Below, one piece after another: positions 38,977-47,708 of a stretch of DNA of 64,000 bases; the first letter of the stretch is position 1, and each line of letters opens with the position of its first letter. Position numbers and translations under genes: made by a program. The notes below the pieces were generated by a model. It did no database searches. It saw nothing but the letters and a program-made list of their open reading frames with translations, and had not been told where the DNA came from. Origin of the DNA: Vagococcus elongatus (GTDB lineage Bacteria; Bacillota; Bacilli; Lactobacillales; Vagococcaceae); NCBI RefSeq assembly GCF_003987645.1, contig NZ_NGKA01000001.1, positions 246,848-310,847 of the forward strand, given 5' to 3'.

Positions 38977-40026
38977 TTAAAGGTTTTTACCTTTTAAAAT
39001 CTCTTCTGCTGCACCCTCGTCAGTGATTAACCACGTCTGACATGGTGCATGTTTCATATACGATTGAATAGCTTGGCTTTTACTTTTCCCTCCGGTAACT
39101 GCAAGGACGAACGGGACCTTCTTCAGATCCTTCAACTGCAATCCGATCCGAGGAATCTTATAGACAATTTCCCCATCTGCATCAAAAAAATAACCAAAGG
39201 ACTCGCCAACAGCACCATTTGCTGCTAACATATCTAGTTCTTCTTCAGACATGCCACGACGCTCTGCCATGTACATGGCTCTGCCAATACTATGAATCAC
39301 ACATGTTGCCCGATCAATGAGTGCTAAAACTTCTTGAACTGAAGGTTCTTGAAGCAAAGATGCATAGGTCTCCTTGCTGACTCGTTCAGGAACATATAAT
39401 GGACGGGACCGTCCTCCTGTTCGTGCGGCCATCATGCCGCTAACTGAATCAGCTTGAATGTTCATCGCTTCTCCTAAACCGCCACGAGCCGGTACAAAAA
39501 TATTGTTTTGCTGTTCGGAAGCCCATGAGTGCATGTTATCAGCCACACCCGCCATTGTCGTTCCGCCCATGACTGCAATAATATTTTCACCTTTAGGCAG
39601 CAACGTATTCAAAGCATCTGTCACAGTCTCACCGAATTCCACCAAAACTTTCGGATCTTCATCACTGTTTCCTGAAACAATGATACATCGTTCAATTTCA
39701 AAGAAGTCAGCTAATTTCTTTTCCTTCTGCTGCATTCCTGACAACTGAGACATCATGTGTTCAAGGCTGTCTAAAATCCGAATACCCTCTTCAGTCAAAG
39801 TCATGCCGCTTTTAGACGTTTCGATTAAACCTAAATTACGTAATACATCTGTTTCAGTTCGTAAAACCCGTTCCGTAATATTTAGTTTTTGAGATAAAGC
39901 CCTGCGACCAATCGGTGACATCCATCGGATATGTCTCAAGATATCAAATCTTTCTTGAACAATCTCCAAAACATCAGGAACAATCGCTTCTAGCAAACGT
40001 AATTGATTATCCACTCGTTTTGTCAC
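38977..40026 (-). CDS. cggR: Central glycolytic gene regulator (SorC/CggR repressor)
   Basis: A 349-residue repressor of the SorC family: N-terminal winged HTH (about 20-90, SPIGRRALSQKLNITERVLRTETD), then a sugar-phosphate-binding domain with GGTTMAGVADNM and RGGLGEA. In Bacillus subtilis fructose-1,6-bisphosphate releases CggR from DNA. The start is GTG 40026, only 2 nt after GGAG. A twin palindrome just upstream matches a CggR operator. Confidence 0.93.
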   Translation of the reverse strand: MTKRVDNQLRLLEAIVPDVLEIVQERFDILRHIRWMSPIGRRALSQKLNITERVLRTETDVLRNLGLIETSKSGMTLTEEGIRILDSLEHMMSQLSGMQQKEKKLADFFEIERCIIVSGNSDEDPKVLVEFGETVTDALNTLLPKGENIIAVMGGTTMAGVADNMHSWASEQQNNIFVPARGGLGEAMNIQADSVSGMMAARTGGRSRPLYVPERVSKETYASLLQEPSVQEVLALIDRATCVIHSIGRAMYMAERRGMSEEELDMLAANGAVGESFGYFFDADGEIVYKIPRIGLQLKDLKKVPFVLAVTGGKSKSQAIQSYMKHAPCQTWLITDEGAAEEILKGKNL

Positions 40027-40038
40027 TTCTCCTTCGCT

Positions 40039-40072
40039 GGACTTTAAACGTCCAAGTCAGTCGTTTATCGAC
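40039..40072 (-). promoter_or_regulatory. Putative CggR operator, twin palindrome
   Basis: GGACTTTAAACGTCC (40039-40053) and GTCGTTTATCGAC (40060-40072) have centres 20 bp apart. This resembles, in layout and in the GGAC-N-GTCC half, the tandem operator of B. subtilis CggR. It lies between promoter and start codon, where a bound repressor would act as a roadblock. Confidence 0.6.
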
Positions 40073-40083
40073 CCATCATCACT

Positions 40084-40128
40084 AAAAAAATTTGGTAGTC
40101 GATATATTTAAATATTTAACTACCAAAT
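40084..40128 (-). promoter_or_regulatory. Start-proximal hairpin with T run in the cggR leader
   Basis: ATTTGGTAGT (40119-40128 on the minus strand) pairs with ACTACCAAAT (40090-40099) over a 19-nt loop and is followed by seven T. It begins only a few bases after the predicted transcript start. It could end transcription early, protect the 5' end, or be a protein site. Confidence 0.55.
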
Positions 40129-40136
40129 CTAAAAAT

Positions 40137-40165
40137 AGTATAGCATTTCTACCTTGCAAAATCAA
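40137..40165 (-). promoter_or_regulatory. Sigma-A promoter of the cggR-gap operon
   Basis: Minus strand: TTGATT (40160-40165), 17-bp spacer, TATACT (40137-40142) with an extended TGC just before it. Confidence 0.8.
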
Positions 40166-40347
40166 GAGAAGCGCCCATTTTTGCCAACAAAAACAAGAGT
40201 ATGGGCTTTCAAAGTTAAAATATAACACACCTGTTAATTTTAATTATGTTAAGAAAATTATCGGACCTTGAATCAATAAGTGTTCATTACTAACTAGGAC
40301 TATTTTTCTGATAGATAAAAAACGTTCTCAATTATTAAAATTATCCT

Positions 40348-40383
40348 AAAAAAATAAAGCAACTCCATAGTTTATGGAATTGC
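40348..40383 (-). terminator. Terminator of rpoN
   Basis: GCAACTCCATA / TATGGAATTGC stem (40359-40383), 3-nt loop, T-rich tail on the minus strand, about 60 bp past the rpoN stop. The rest of the 415-bp rpoN-cggR gap holds the cggR control region only. Confidence 0.82.
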
Positions 40384-40440
40384 TGGGAAAATTTGTATTA
40401 TTATGGAAGAAATGGAATTTTTTCTTTCCTCAATTAAAAA

Positions 40441-41772
40441 TCAATCATAGCGTTTACGATTGGATGATGAAGGAATTCCCAAAACATCACGATATTTTGC
40501 TACGGTTCGGCGGGAAATTTCAATTCCTTCCTCTTTAAGCAAATCTAAGATTTTTTGGTCAGACAACGGTTTGTTTTTATTTTCATTAGCGATAATCTTT
40601 TTTATTTTTTGCTGAACATCACTGGCAGACATAGAATCTTCGCCTTCGTCAGGATTGACAGCATTAGTGAAAAAAGACCTTAACTCGAAAACACCAAAAT
40701 CCGTCTCCAAATACTTACCATTCACAGCTCTGCTGACTGTTGACTCATGAACATCTAAGGTTTCGGCCAACTCTTTTAACTTCATTGGCTTTAAGGGACG
40801 GGACGTATCAAAAAAGAATTCTCTTTGTCTTTTGACGATCTCTATTCCAATTCTCAAGATGGTATTGCCGCGCTGCTGCACACTTTTCTGAAGCCAATTA
40901 AACTCGCCTTTTTTTTCCTTTAAATATTTTTTTACTTCCGGATCATCCGTTTGTGACATCCGGTTAAAATATTCCTCTTGAAAACGAATGGTCGGCTGCC
41001 CTCGTCTAGTAGATAAAACTTCCAGCTCATCATGCTGTCTTTTGACAATGATATCAGGGTAAATATGTTGTTCAAAAGATTCGCCATAGCCAGCACCCGG
41101 ATTAGGAGACAGTGTTTGGACGTAATCGTAAATTGCCTGAACTTCAGATAGAGAAATCTCATACTTGTCAGCAATTTTTTTCCACTTTCTGTCAGCAAAA
41201 GGCTCAAAACATTCTTCCAGAACAATATAAGCTAACTCTGGTGCCCGTTCGTCTCTTTCCGTCTGCAACATCAAACACTCTTGTAAATTTCTCGCGCCCA
41301 CACCTGCAGGATCAAGCTGCTGCAAAAGTGTCAGAGCATCTAACATTTGAATAAAATCTGCACCGGTCTTTGCCGCTGCATCTTCTAGGTCAATTGACAG
41401 ATAACCATTCACATCAATAAATTCTACTAAAAAAATAATCAGCTGACGCAAATAAGTGTCGCGATAATTCAAATGAATCTGGTCAATCAAATATTCAAAT
41501 AATGATATTTGAGTATCAGGAATTTGAGCAAAAAAATTACTTTCTTCATCATCGGAAGTCTTTTTTGGCTTTCTGCTATAATGAGTCACATCTGCTTGCG
41601 CGCCTGTCACTTTAATATCCAGCAAAGGATTTTCCAATGTTTTATCTTTCAAGTATGAAACCAACTCATCAGTATTAAATTGTAAAATCTGAATAGACTG
41701 TTGCAATTCCTGAGTCATCGCAAGCTTTTGCACTTGCTTTTGTTGTTGACTTAATTGTTGACCAAACCTCAT
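40441..41772 (-). CDS. rpoN: RNA polymerase sigma-54 factor
   Basis: A 443-residue sigma-54. The Gln/Leu-rich activator-interaction region I (LAMTQELQQSIQILQ) is at residues 17-31, then the core-binding region, an HTH (LKELAETLDVHESTVSRAVNGKY) and the C-terminal RpoN box ISRRTVAKYRD. It directs RNA polymerase to -24/-12 promoters such as that of acoLABC at 27159-27173. AGAGGATTACT lies before ATG. In related species it also serves PTS operons. Confidence 0.95.
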   Translation of the reverse strand: MRFGQQLSQQQKQVQKLAMTQELQQSIQILQFNTDELVSYLKDKTLENPLLDIKVTGAQADVTHYSRKPKKTSDDEESNFFAQIPDTQISLFEYLIDQIHLNYRDTYLRQLIIFLVEFIDVNGYLSIDLEDAAAKTGADFIQMLDALTLLQQLDPAGVGARNLQECLMLQTERDERAPELAYIVLEECFEPFADRKWKKIADKYEISLSEVQAIYDYVQTLSPNPGAGYGESFEQHIYPDIIVKRQHDELEVLSTRRGQPTIRFQEEYFNRMSQTDDPEVKKYLKEKKGEFNWLQKSVQQRGNTILRIGIEIVKRQREFFFDTSRPLKPMKLKELAETLDVHESTVSRAVNGKYLETDFGVFELRSFFTNAVNPDEGEDSMSASDVQQKIKKIIANENKNKPLSDQKILDLLKEEGIEISRRTVAKYRDVLGIPSSSNRKRYD

Positions 41773-41864
41773 AGTAATCCTCTTCTCATCATTTGATTCA
41801 TATTAATGCAGATGAACACTTGCTATTTTCAAGAAAATTAGTTAAACTAACTATTGTGTTCAAG

Positions 41865-41936
41865 GCACCCTTAGTGTAGTGGATATCACACAAGATTCCG
41901 GTTCTTGAGACAGGGGTTCGATTCCCTTAGGGTGCG
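41865..41936 (+). tRNA. tRNA-Arg (anticodon CCG)
   Basis: A 72-nt cloverleaf: acceptor GCACCCT/AGGGTGC, anticodon stem CAAGA/TCTTG with loop TTCCGGT (anticodon CCG), T loop TTCGATT. The discriminator is G and CCA is not encoded. Confidence 0.93.
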
Positions 41937-42365
41937 TCAATAGTTTAACACAACTAGACAATGTTAGTCAAAGCGTTGGTATATCAACATTTTAAAAACA
42001 ACACTTAGACATAAATAGACACGTTTAGACACAAATGCGTAGCTAATATTTCTTTATGCGAACGACAGCTGAGACTTTTTGTTTCAGCTTTTTTGTTCTC
42101 CTTCACAACTAGAACGGCTATTCTTACAACTAAGATGCTAATCATGAATTAAAAGAGGTATGAACAATGATATTTTAGAACGTGCTTGTACTTTTAGGTG
42201 TGTAGGCGGCTCTAACTATGATGTGATTTTGGGAAACTACTACTTGCTGGAGTTTTTCAATCATAAAATCAAAAAGGACGGGACTCGTAAACGAAGATAA
42301 ATCAGAAATGCTTTTGTTTAATTTACAAGGATAACTTAAAAGAGAAGATAAAAATCTTATTAATT
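41937..42365. other. Intergenic stretch between tRNA-Arg and a surface-protein remnant
   Basis: It holds a terminator at 42067-42099 (stem GCTGA/TCAGC with T6). The rest has short frames without recognisable products, probably decayed DNA belonging to the remnant downstream. Confidence 0.5.
42067..42099 (+). terminator. Terminator downstream of tRNA-Arg
   Basis: AGCTGA...TCAGCT stem with inner AC/GT pairs, followed by six T. Confidence 0.7.
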
Positions 42366-43102
42366 AAAATCAAGGTCAATTCAGATGTCGTTGGGACTTA
42401 CACTGTCATTTGTACTGGTGAGTATTACATGGAGCAAAGTAATGAGTTAGGTGGAGGGATATTTCCGTCAAATGAAGATTAAAAACTTTAACTGTAAATG
42501 TCATTCAAAGCCAAGGTACCCTAACTTTTGATAGCAAAGGTGGAACTGATGTCTCCTCACAAGCAGTTAATAAAGGAGAAATTTTCACTAAACCAACCGA
42601 TCCAACGTTTACCAATCATACATTCGACAGATGGTTTATTGATAAAGCTCTTTCAACTCCATATGATTTTCAAACAGCTGCTACTAAAAATATAACTTTA
42701 TACGCAAAATCGAAGAAACTGCCAGAAGAAATAAAAACAGGAAAAATAAATATTAAATACCAAGTTGAAAACGGGAAAGAAACCCATAATTCAAATTCTG
42801 TCACAGGGAATGTCGGAGATATCTTCAATCTCAAAGAAAAATATCTTTTTGAAATCCCAAATTATAAATATGTGAAAACTGTCGATACTTCAGAAGGTAA
42901 ATTCAGTGAAGAAACACAAGAAGTTATTTACGTTTACAAATATTAGGTGAATCTAACAAACCCGGTGAGCTTGCGAAAAAAACCGGTTAAAAAGTCGTTA
43001 CCACAAACCGGCGAACGCCAATCAATAGTTACAATAGTATTGGGGACAGGACTACTGTTTCTTGCGGACATCGTCTTCTATATCAAACGTAAAATCACAT
43101 AG
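42366..43102 (+). pseudogene. Remnant of an LPxTG-anchored surface protein (Ig-like, InlB B-repeat and MucBP domains)
   Basis: Three pieces of one cell-wall protein. 42366-42482: Ig-like end (VNSDVVGTYTVI...), in frame 0. From about 42478 the frame shifts: KTLTVNVIQSQGTLTFDSKGG (InlB/Flg_new repeat with TFDRWFID and ITLYAKS), then a MucBP-like part (INIKYQVENG). An in-frame TAG at 42944 interrupts it. After that the same frame gives LPQTG, a membrane span and a KRK tail, ending at TAG 43100-43102. There is no N-terminus or signal peptide. The original protein would have been a sortase-anchored adhesin. Confidence 0.85.
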
Positions 43103-43115
43103 AATGAAAAAAAAT

Positions 43116-43146
43116 AAGCCTATCTCTATTTGTCAGAGATAGGCTT
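43116..43146. terminator. Terminator shared by csp and the surface-protein remnant
   Basis: AAGCCTATCTC / GAGATAGGCTT, 11-bp perfect stem, 9-nt loop; eight T follow on the minus strand. Confidence 0.88.
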
Positions 43147-43160
43147 TAGTTGTTTAACTG

Positions 43161-43361
43161 TTATGCAGTATGAATGTTAGCGGCTTGAAGTCCGCGTTGA
43201 CCTTCTTCAACATCAAAAGTAACTGCTTGACCTTCGTCTAAAGTCTTAAAGCCATCACTTTGAATAGCTGAGAAATGTGCAAATACGTCCGCACCGTCAG
43301 CTTTAGTGATAAAACCAAAACCTTTATCAGCATTAAACCATTTTACTGTACCTGTTTCCAT
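43161..43361 (-). CDS. cspA: Cold-shock protein
   Basis: A 66-residue CSD nucleic-acid chaperone: [16 protein letters not shown] (RNP1) and DVFAHFSAI (RNP2). It binds single-stranded RNA and melts structure. AAAGGAGG lies before ATG. The predicted promoter at 43463-43491 gives a 5' leader of about 95 nt, usual for csp genes whose leaders respond to cold. Confidence 0.96.
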   Translation of the reverse strand: METGTVKWFNADKGFGFITKADGADVFAHFSAIQSDGFKTLDEGQAVTFDVEEGQRGLQAANIHTA

Positions 43362-43462
43362 AGATAAATCCTCCTTTAATTGTATTGTAATAGTTGCGAA
43401 TTCATTAAAAGAGTATCTATAAAGTATACACGATTATGTAGTTCAAAATTATCACTTCCATT

Positions 43463-43491
43463 ATCATAACACTATATTTATAGTTTAGCAA
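43463..43491 (-). promoter_or_regulatory. Possible promoter of the cold-shock gene
   Basis: Minus strand: TTGCTA, 17-bp spacer, TATGAT. Confidence 0.5.
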
Positions 43492-44033
43492 ATAAAGTTG
43501 TTTAATTGATTTATATGCAAAAAAATTATTGACTTAACCTAGAAACATTTTTATGCCAATTATCTGGAAAGTCAAGTCTATTAAGGATATTGTTTATTGA
43601 TATAGAACCAAACCTGTTTTCGAGAGCGATGAACCTCTTTTTTATTGTATTATGTAACATCGCATATCGAATCTTACTTAGAAAACGTTGCATTATTAGA
43701 AACGTGTATTAAACATCTTTCCTCTCTTTGGATTATTGATTATATTATAAATTGAGTGCCAATTTGTTTGCTCTGTCTCAACTTAAAAAAATCATTATGT
43801 TTGATCTAGACTTGAAAGACAACTGATTCTCAAATTTAACTGTTGTTGCCAATGTTAGGTAGTATGATTAATGAGAGCATCTTCAACTAAAGAAAATATA
43901 AATAGTTAAATGATGATCATAAATCATTTCATAACTGAAATGCCTTTTTTGGTTTTCAACTACTTACTGTACGCTATTCTACACAACTTCCCATTGCCAA
44001 TGTGGTAAAATAAAGTAAAGGAGGCGTTGTTTT
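43492..44033. other. Intergenic stretch of about 540 bp
   Basis: AT-rich DNA between the divergent csp and usp genes. I see no gene, tRNA or clear hairpin; a TAAAAT -10-like box about 25 bp before usp is the only promoter hint. Confidence 0.5.
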
Positions 44034-44471
44034 ATGAATATAGCATATAAAAAAATTCTTGTGCCGTTTGATGGTTCAGATCAAGCCAAAGAAGCATTCG
44101 AACACGCAAAAGTCCTAGCTGGCATTCAAAAAGGTCATGTAACGGTTCTTCAAGTCTTAACACCTATTGCCTATTATTTAACACCTTACACTCTTGTTCC
44201 AAGCAGTTTGCTTGATGGGGAAAAGGAAGCCGATTTACAACTAAAACGAGAATTAGAAGAGGAACTCAATCCGGAAAACGCAAAAAATATCACTGTAATT
44301 GTTTTGAGAGACACGCCGAAAAATGGTATTGTGGATTTTGCCAAAGAAAATGACTATGATGTTATCGTCATGGGGGCGACTGGAAAACATGGAATCAATA
44401 AACTGCTTGTCGGTTCCACAGCTTCTTACGTAGTGAACCATGCGCCATGCTCAGTTATCACTGTTAAGTAA
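44034..44471 (+). CDS. Universal stress protein, UspA family
   Basis: A 145-residue UspA-fold protein: YKKILVPFDGSDQAKEAFEHA at the start and the ATP-binding motif VMGATGKHGINKLLVGSTASYVV near the end (G-x2-G-x9-G-S/T), so it is of the nucleotide-binding type. AAAGGAGG lies 10 nt before ATG. It stands alone with its own terminator. Confidence 0.93.
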   Translation: MNIAYKKILVPFDGSDQAKEAFEHAKVLAGIQKGHVTVLQVLTPIAYYLTPYTLVPSSLLDGEKEADLQLKRELEEELNPENAKNITVIVLRDTPKNGIVDFAKENDYDVIVMGATGKHGINKLLVGSTASYVVNHAPCSVITVK

Positions 44472-44479
44472 ATATAAAG

Positions 44480-44507
44480 AAGCCAGTTTCTTTTATGAAA
44501 CTGGCTT
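44480..44507 (+). terminator. Terminator of usp
   Basis: AAGCCAGTTTC / GAAACTGGCTT stem, 6-nt loop, T-rich tail. Confidence 0.85.
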
Positions 44508-44519
44508 TAAATTTGGGCA

Positions 44520-44739
44520 AAAAAAAATAGTCTAGCAGAGGTGTTCTCATTCATACACATCTGAACTGAGGTTCTTATGTCCACTCAATCCTTCGCTTTT
44601 CAACACTTGCTAGACTTTTCGATTGGTAAGGAATTTCTCAAATCCCCACGATCCTTTCTCAGTTGATCTATTGGTCAACTGCTTCCGTTATTTCGCCGGC
44701 AACTTGGCCGGTCTACTGGGAATTTCTATTATCCCTTAC
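44520..44739 (-). ncRNA. Candidate structured non-coding RNA of about 220 nt
   Basis: It has its own promoter (44746-44774) and ends in a hairpin with a nine-U tail, with no coding frame. Paired elements on the minus strand: GTAAGG/CCTTAC closing the 5' domain; inside it AAATTCCC/GGGGATTT, then two hairpins (CCGGC...GCCGG and CAGTTGA...TCAACTG). The 3' domain is closed by AGTCTAGCA/TGCTAGACT (44529-44537 with 44608-44616). It lies between usp and grdD. I cannot assign a known family; 6S, SRP, RNase P and tmRNA do not fit. Confidence 0.6.
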
Positions 44740-44745
44740 ATCTAT

Positions 44746-44774
44746 TTTATATCATATTTCTCTTCTTTTTGCAA
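44746..44774 (-). promoter_or_regulatory. Promoter of the structured RNA
   Basis: Minus strand: TTGCAA (44769-44774), 17-bp spacer ending in TGA, TATAAA (44746-44751). Confidence 0.75.
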
Positions 44775-44882
44775 GCGCTGACACTTATTCCCACTATGTC
44801 CTATCTGCTCATAATTTTTGTCTTTTTTAATATTGCTAACGTACCAGCCGCCTTCATATCTGACAGTTCTTTCAATGACTAG

Positions 44883-44911
44883 AAAAATGGCGAAGAAATA
44901 CCGTCTCCGCC
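44883..44911 (-). terminator. Terminator of the grd operon
   Basis: On the minus strand GGCGGAGA pairs with TCTTCGCC (one G-T) over a 7-nt loop and is followed by ATTTTTC. It lies about 80 bp past the grdD stop. Confidence 0.72.
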
Positions 44912-44993
44912 AAATAATCGTCTTCTCTTTGCTTTTCAGTGGATGTTCAAACAGTTTTTTATCAGAGTGATTACCATTAAATCTTTCTTGAAA

Positions 44994-46151
44994 TTAAAGA
45001 AATTTTTCTTTTTTAAGCAGTTGTTCAGCTGATTCTATCCATTGCTCATTTACCAAAATGACGGGTCCTGTACACCCCATCCCACTCTCTGCATAAATAT
45101 TTTCTTTCCAAAGAACACTTACGGCATCCTCTAGTTCCATCACATCAATACCGGAGATTTCCTCTGTCACAATTTGTTTTTCTGGAGCGGCAACAGATTC
45201 TTCTTTTGGACCTGAAGAAAGTCTCAATTCTTCGCATATTTTTTTCAATCCTGCTTTTTCTGCTTCCTGATACTCTTTTCGGCTGATTTCTGATAATTTC
45301 CCTTTAGCAAGTTGATAAGCGTACTCTAATGCATTGGCAATCACTGGTGCTCCACTGGTTCTTGAGATGATGCAAATATTTTTATCATAATTTGCCCCGA
45401 TACCCGGACCATAGCCAGAACCTAAGACCTCATACGTGCCCCCGCTTGAATAGGATGAGAACAACTTGGTTAATACATTTCCTGTCAGACTATCCGTCAC
45501 GACTACATCCGCACTGCCTGTCAGAAGATCATTTCCTCTTAGGACACTGCCTCCATCCGCCCGAGCACTTTCCCCAAAATGGATATCATAACCATTTTCT
45601 TTTAAAGAATACAAAGACCGTTCAACTGTTTTAGCACCATCCACATTCAAAATACCAATCTTGGGCATTTCGATACCGATTGCTTTGGCTGCGATGATGC
45701 CATTGATAGCGTTCAACACCATGGCTTCATTCCTCAAAGTGCTTGTAGTTCCAGTGGTTGTGGCAATCAACATCTCTCTTCCAAAAGCTGGCGTCAATAC
45801 TTTCCCAACTGTTGACACACCTATCGGAAAATTATAATGAAGGGTGACACATCCTTGGAGTTCACCGCTCTCAAGCATTTCCTCCATAACTGCATAAGCA
45901 TCTTTCTGGCAATCTGTTGTAGAAACGTGTTCAAAATCTTCTGCCCATTCTTGATTACTGCCAATAATGACAACATCAAACATATTTTCCTTTTTTATCT
46001 GATAAGCAGCTTCTTTCATCACACCAAACCCTAATTCACTGCCATCGATAGTCAAACCGATTTTAATTCTATCTTCCATTTTTCCAGTTTCAATTGCTGT
46101 GGCAACCTCTTCAAAAACCTTTTTGATTGTTTTTTTTACTTGATTAGACAT
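44994..46151 (-). CDS. grdD: Glycine reductase complex component C, subunit beta/alpha (GrdD)
   Basis: A 385-residue PlsX-like subunit of protein C. With GrdC it takes the carboxymethyl-selenoether group from GrdA and releases it as acetyl phosphate, the energy-conserving step. Seen: DGSELGFGVMKEAAYQIKKEN and GTTSTLRNEAMVLNAINGIIAAKAIGI, matching clostridial GrdD. It is the last gene of the cluster, 10 nt after grdC; AGAGGTGACACG lies before ATG. Confidence 0.93.
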   Translation of the reverse strand: MSNQVKKTIKKVFEEVATAIETGKMEDRIKIGLTIDGSELGFGVMKEAAYQIKKENMFDVVIIGSNQEWAEDFEHVSTTDCQKDAYAVMEEMLESGELQGCVTLHYNFPIGVSTVGKVLTPAFGREMLIATTTGTTSTLRNEAMVLNAINGIIAAKAIGIEMPKIGILNVDGAKTVERSLYSLKENGYDIHFGESARADGGSVLRGNDLLTGSADVVVTDSLTGNVLTKLFSSYSSGGTYEVLGSGYGPGIGANYDKNICIISRTSGAPVIANALEYAYQLAKGKLSEISRKEYQEAEKAGLKKICEELRLSSGPKEESVAAPEKQIVTEEISGIDVMELEDAVSVLWKENIYAESGMGCTGPVILVNEQWIESAEQLLKKEKFL

Positions 46152-46161
46152 CGTGTCACCT

Positions 46162-47697
46162 CTAATCTACGGAGAAACTTGCAGCAAAGCTTTTTAAAGC
46201 TTTGGCAACTTCTGCTTTGACTAATGCTTCTAAGTCGGCTTGGTTATCTTCAGCTATTTTTCCGGAATTTCTTTCAATAATAATCGAGACCCCGTCAAAC
46301 AAATTGGTCATTCTACCTAAAAATAGCGAGCCTTTCCCAACAATCATGCAACGATTTTTATTACCGGTAGTCAAGTCGGCTAGTGCAAACCCGAGATAGG
46401 GAACACCGCTTGGGATATGCCCTTGAGTCGGTGCCCAACCCACCAGTGCTTTTTCATTAACGAAAGTCATTAACTCTTTTTTTTCAATTTCTTTACGAAG
46501 GACGCCAATCGCACCAATCATTTTTAAATTCGCAAGAGGCACATCTCCTGCCCCGGCAGGTTTTGTCACATCAGGATTTTGCATCTCCACGGAATACACG
46601 TCAATGTCTTTCACTGTCAACGCAGCCTTGTCTAACACATCGGCAATCAGAGTGGTGGTCACAGCTTGAGGGCTTGAGCCGCTGGACACCTTGTGCAGTC
46701 CTGTCAAGTCATGACGAAAAACAGGATGAACCCCATCATTTTCCCCAATCATTACTGCAAATCCCCCTAATACATCTTCCAAAATCGGGAAACCTTTGTT
46801 GACATGGGATTTGCCGTTCATTCCCAATTTAGCTGCCGAACCGCCAGCCACCACTACCACATTTTTGTGTGTCCCTGCAGCAACTAAGGAAGCTGCCGTG
46901 ATGATAGAATGAGTCGGCGCAGAACAAAAACTGCGAAGATCACTGCCGGTTGCGTTGGAACATCCGCACAACTCGGCAATTGATTTTGCAAAATTACCGC
47001 CTCCCCGCTGGTTCATATCTCCACACGCTTCTTCGCTGCATTCAATCACATAATCCACAGTTGCCGGATCAATTTTATTTTTATCGAATAAATGTCGCAA
47101 CGCTAAGACTCCGCTGGCTTTAACAGTTAAGTTTTCCAGCATAACATGGGCGCTCAAATTAATATCAATCTGATGGGCACGACTGACACAGCCTACTAAC
47201 TCACGATGATAGTACAGACCTGCACCTTCATTTTCTGAGAGTTCATCTTCAATCCAAGATAAAGGTTTTTCATTTTTTATTTTCCCAACATCTTCTTTGA
47301 ATAACGGATGCTCCGACAAAGAATTACGAACCTTTTCCGCAAAAGCTTCCTCTAAATGGACCAACTCAAATACATCGGCAATTTGCAGCAGACCGTAAAA
47401 TTCAAGTTCTGACAATATTTCGCCAAACTTTCCGACACGTGTACCTTCAATCTCCTCATTCGCCCAAGGTTGCGGGATTTTTTTTAAATCATCATAGCTT
47501 AAATTTCCAATGTATGTCTGGTTGGGGGCATAATTGACTACATCCTCATAGCTGCGGATGTTTTCATATAAGTTTTTCAAATACTCGCTGTCTGGTGTCG
47601 TAATTTTCTCAGTTATTTGAGTTGTCCCGTTATGTTCGATCATATCAGGTGTATGTACCAAGACATAACTTGCCCCTCTTAATGTCGAATAATTCAT
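46162..47697 (-). CDS. grdC: Glycine reductase complex component C subunit (GrdC)
   Basis: A 511-residue FabH/ketoacyl-synthase-like subunit of protein C. The sequence starts RGASYVLVHTPDMI and has CSEEACGDMNQRGGGNFAKSIAELCG and SGSDLRSFCSAPTHSIITAASLVAAGTH-like regions conserved in GrdC. It forms acetyl phosphate with GrdD. AGGGGGAACGCTG precedes ATG. It is 11 nt after trxA. Confidence 0.93.
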   Translation of the reverse strand: MNYSTLRGASYVLVHTPDMIEHNGTTQITEKITTPDSEYLKNLYENIRSYEDVVNYAPNQTYIGNLSYDDLKKIPQPWANEEIEGTRVGKFGEILSELEFYGLLQIADVFELVHLEEAFAEKVRNSLSEHPLFKEDVGKIKNEKPLSWIEDELSENEGAGLYYHRELVGCVSRAHQIDINLSAHVMLENLTVKASGVLALRHLFDKNKIDPATVDYVIECSEEACGDMNQRGGGNFAKSIAELCGCSNATGSDLRSFCSAPTHSIITAASLVAAGTHKNVVVVAGGSAAKLGMNGKSHVNKGFPILEDVLGGFAVMIGENDGVHPVFRHDLTGLHKVSSGSSPQAVTTTLIADVLDKAALTVKDIDVYSVEMQNPDVTKPAGAGDVPLANLKMIGAIGVLRKEIEKKELMTFVNEKALVGWAPTQGHIPSGVPYLGFALADLTTGNKNRCMIVGKGSLFLGRMTNLFDGVSIIIERNSGKIAEDNQADLEALVKAEVAKALKSFAASFSVD

Positions 47698-47708
47698 CAG
47701 CGTTCCCC

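Noticed and set aside
41865..41936. tRNA-Sec, expected beside a selenoprotein cluster
   Set aside because: The tRNA is 72 nt with a normal 7-bp acceptor, no long variable arm, and anticodon CCG (Arg), not UCA.
41937..43102. Integrated element using tRNA-Arg as attachment site
   Set aside because: No integrase gene and no duplicated tRNA 3' end was found by eye; the region is a surface-protein remnant only.
44520..44739. 6S RNA, Lacto-usp RNA, SRP RNA or T-box leader
   Set aside because: 5' and 3' ends do not pair with each other as in 6S; orientation to usp is convergent rather than upstream; no SRP Alu/GGAA features or T-box sequence were seen. Left unassigned.
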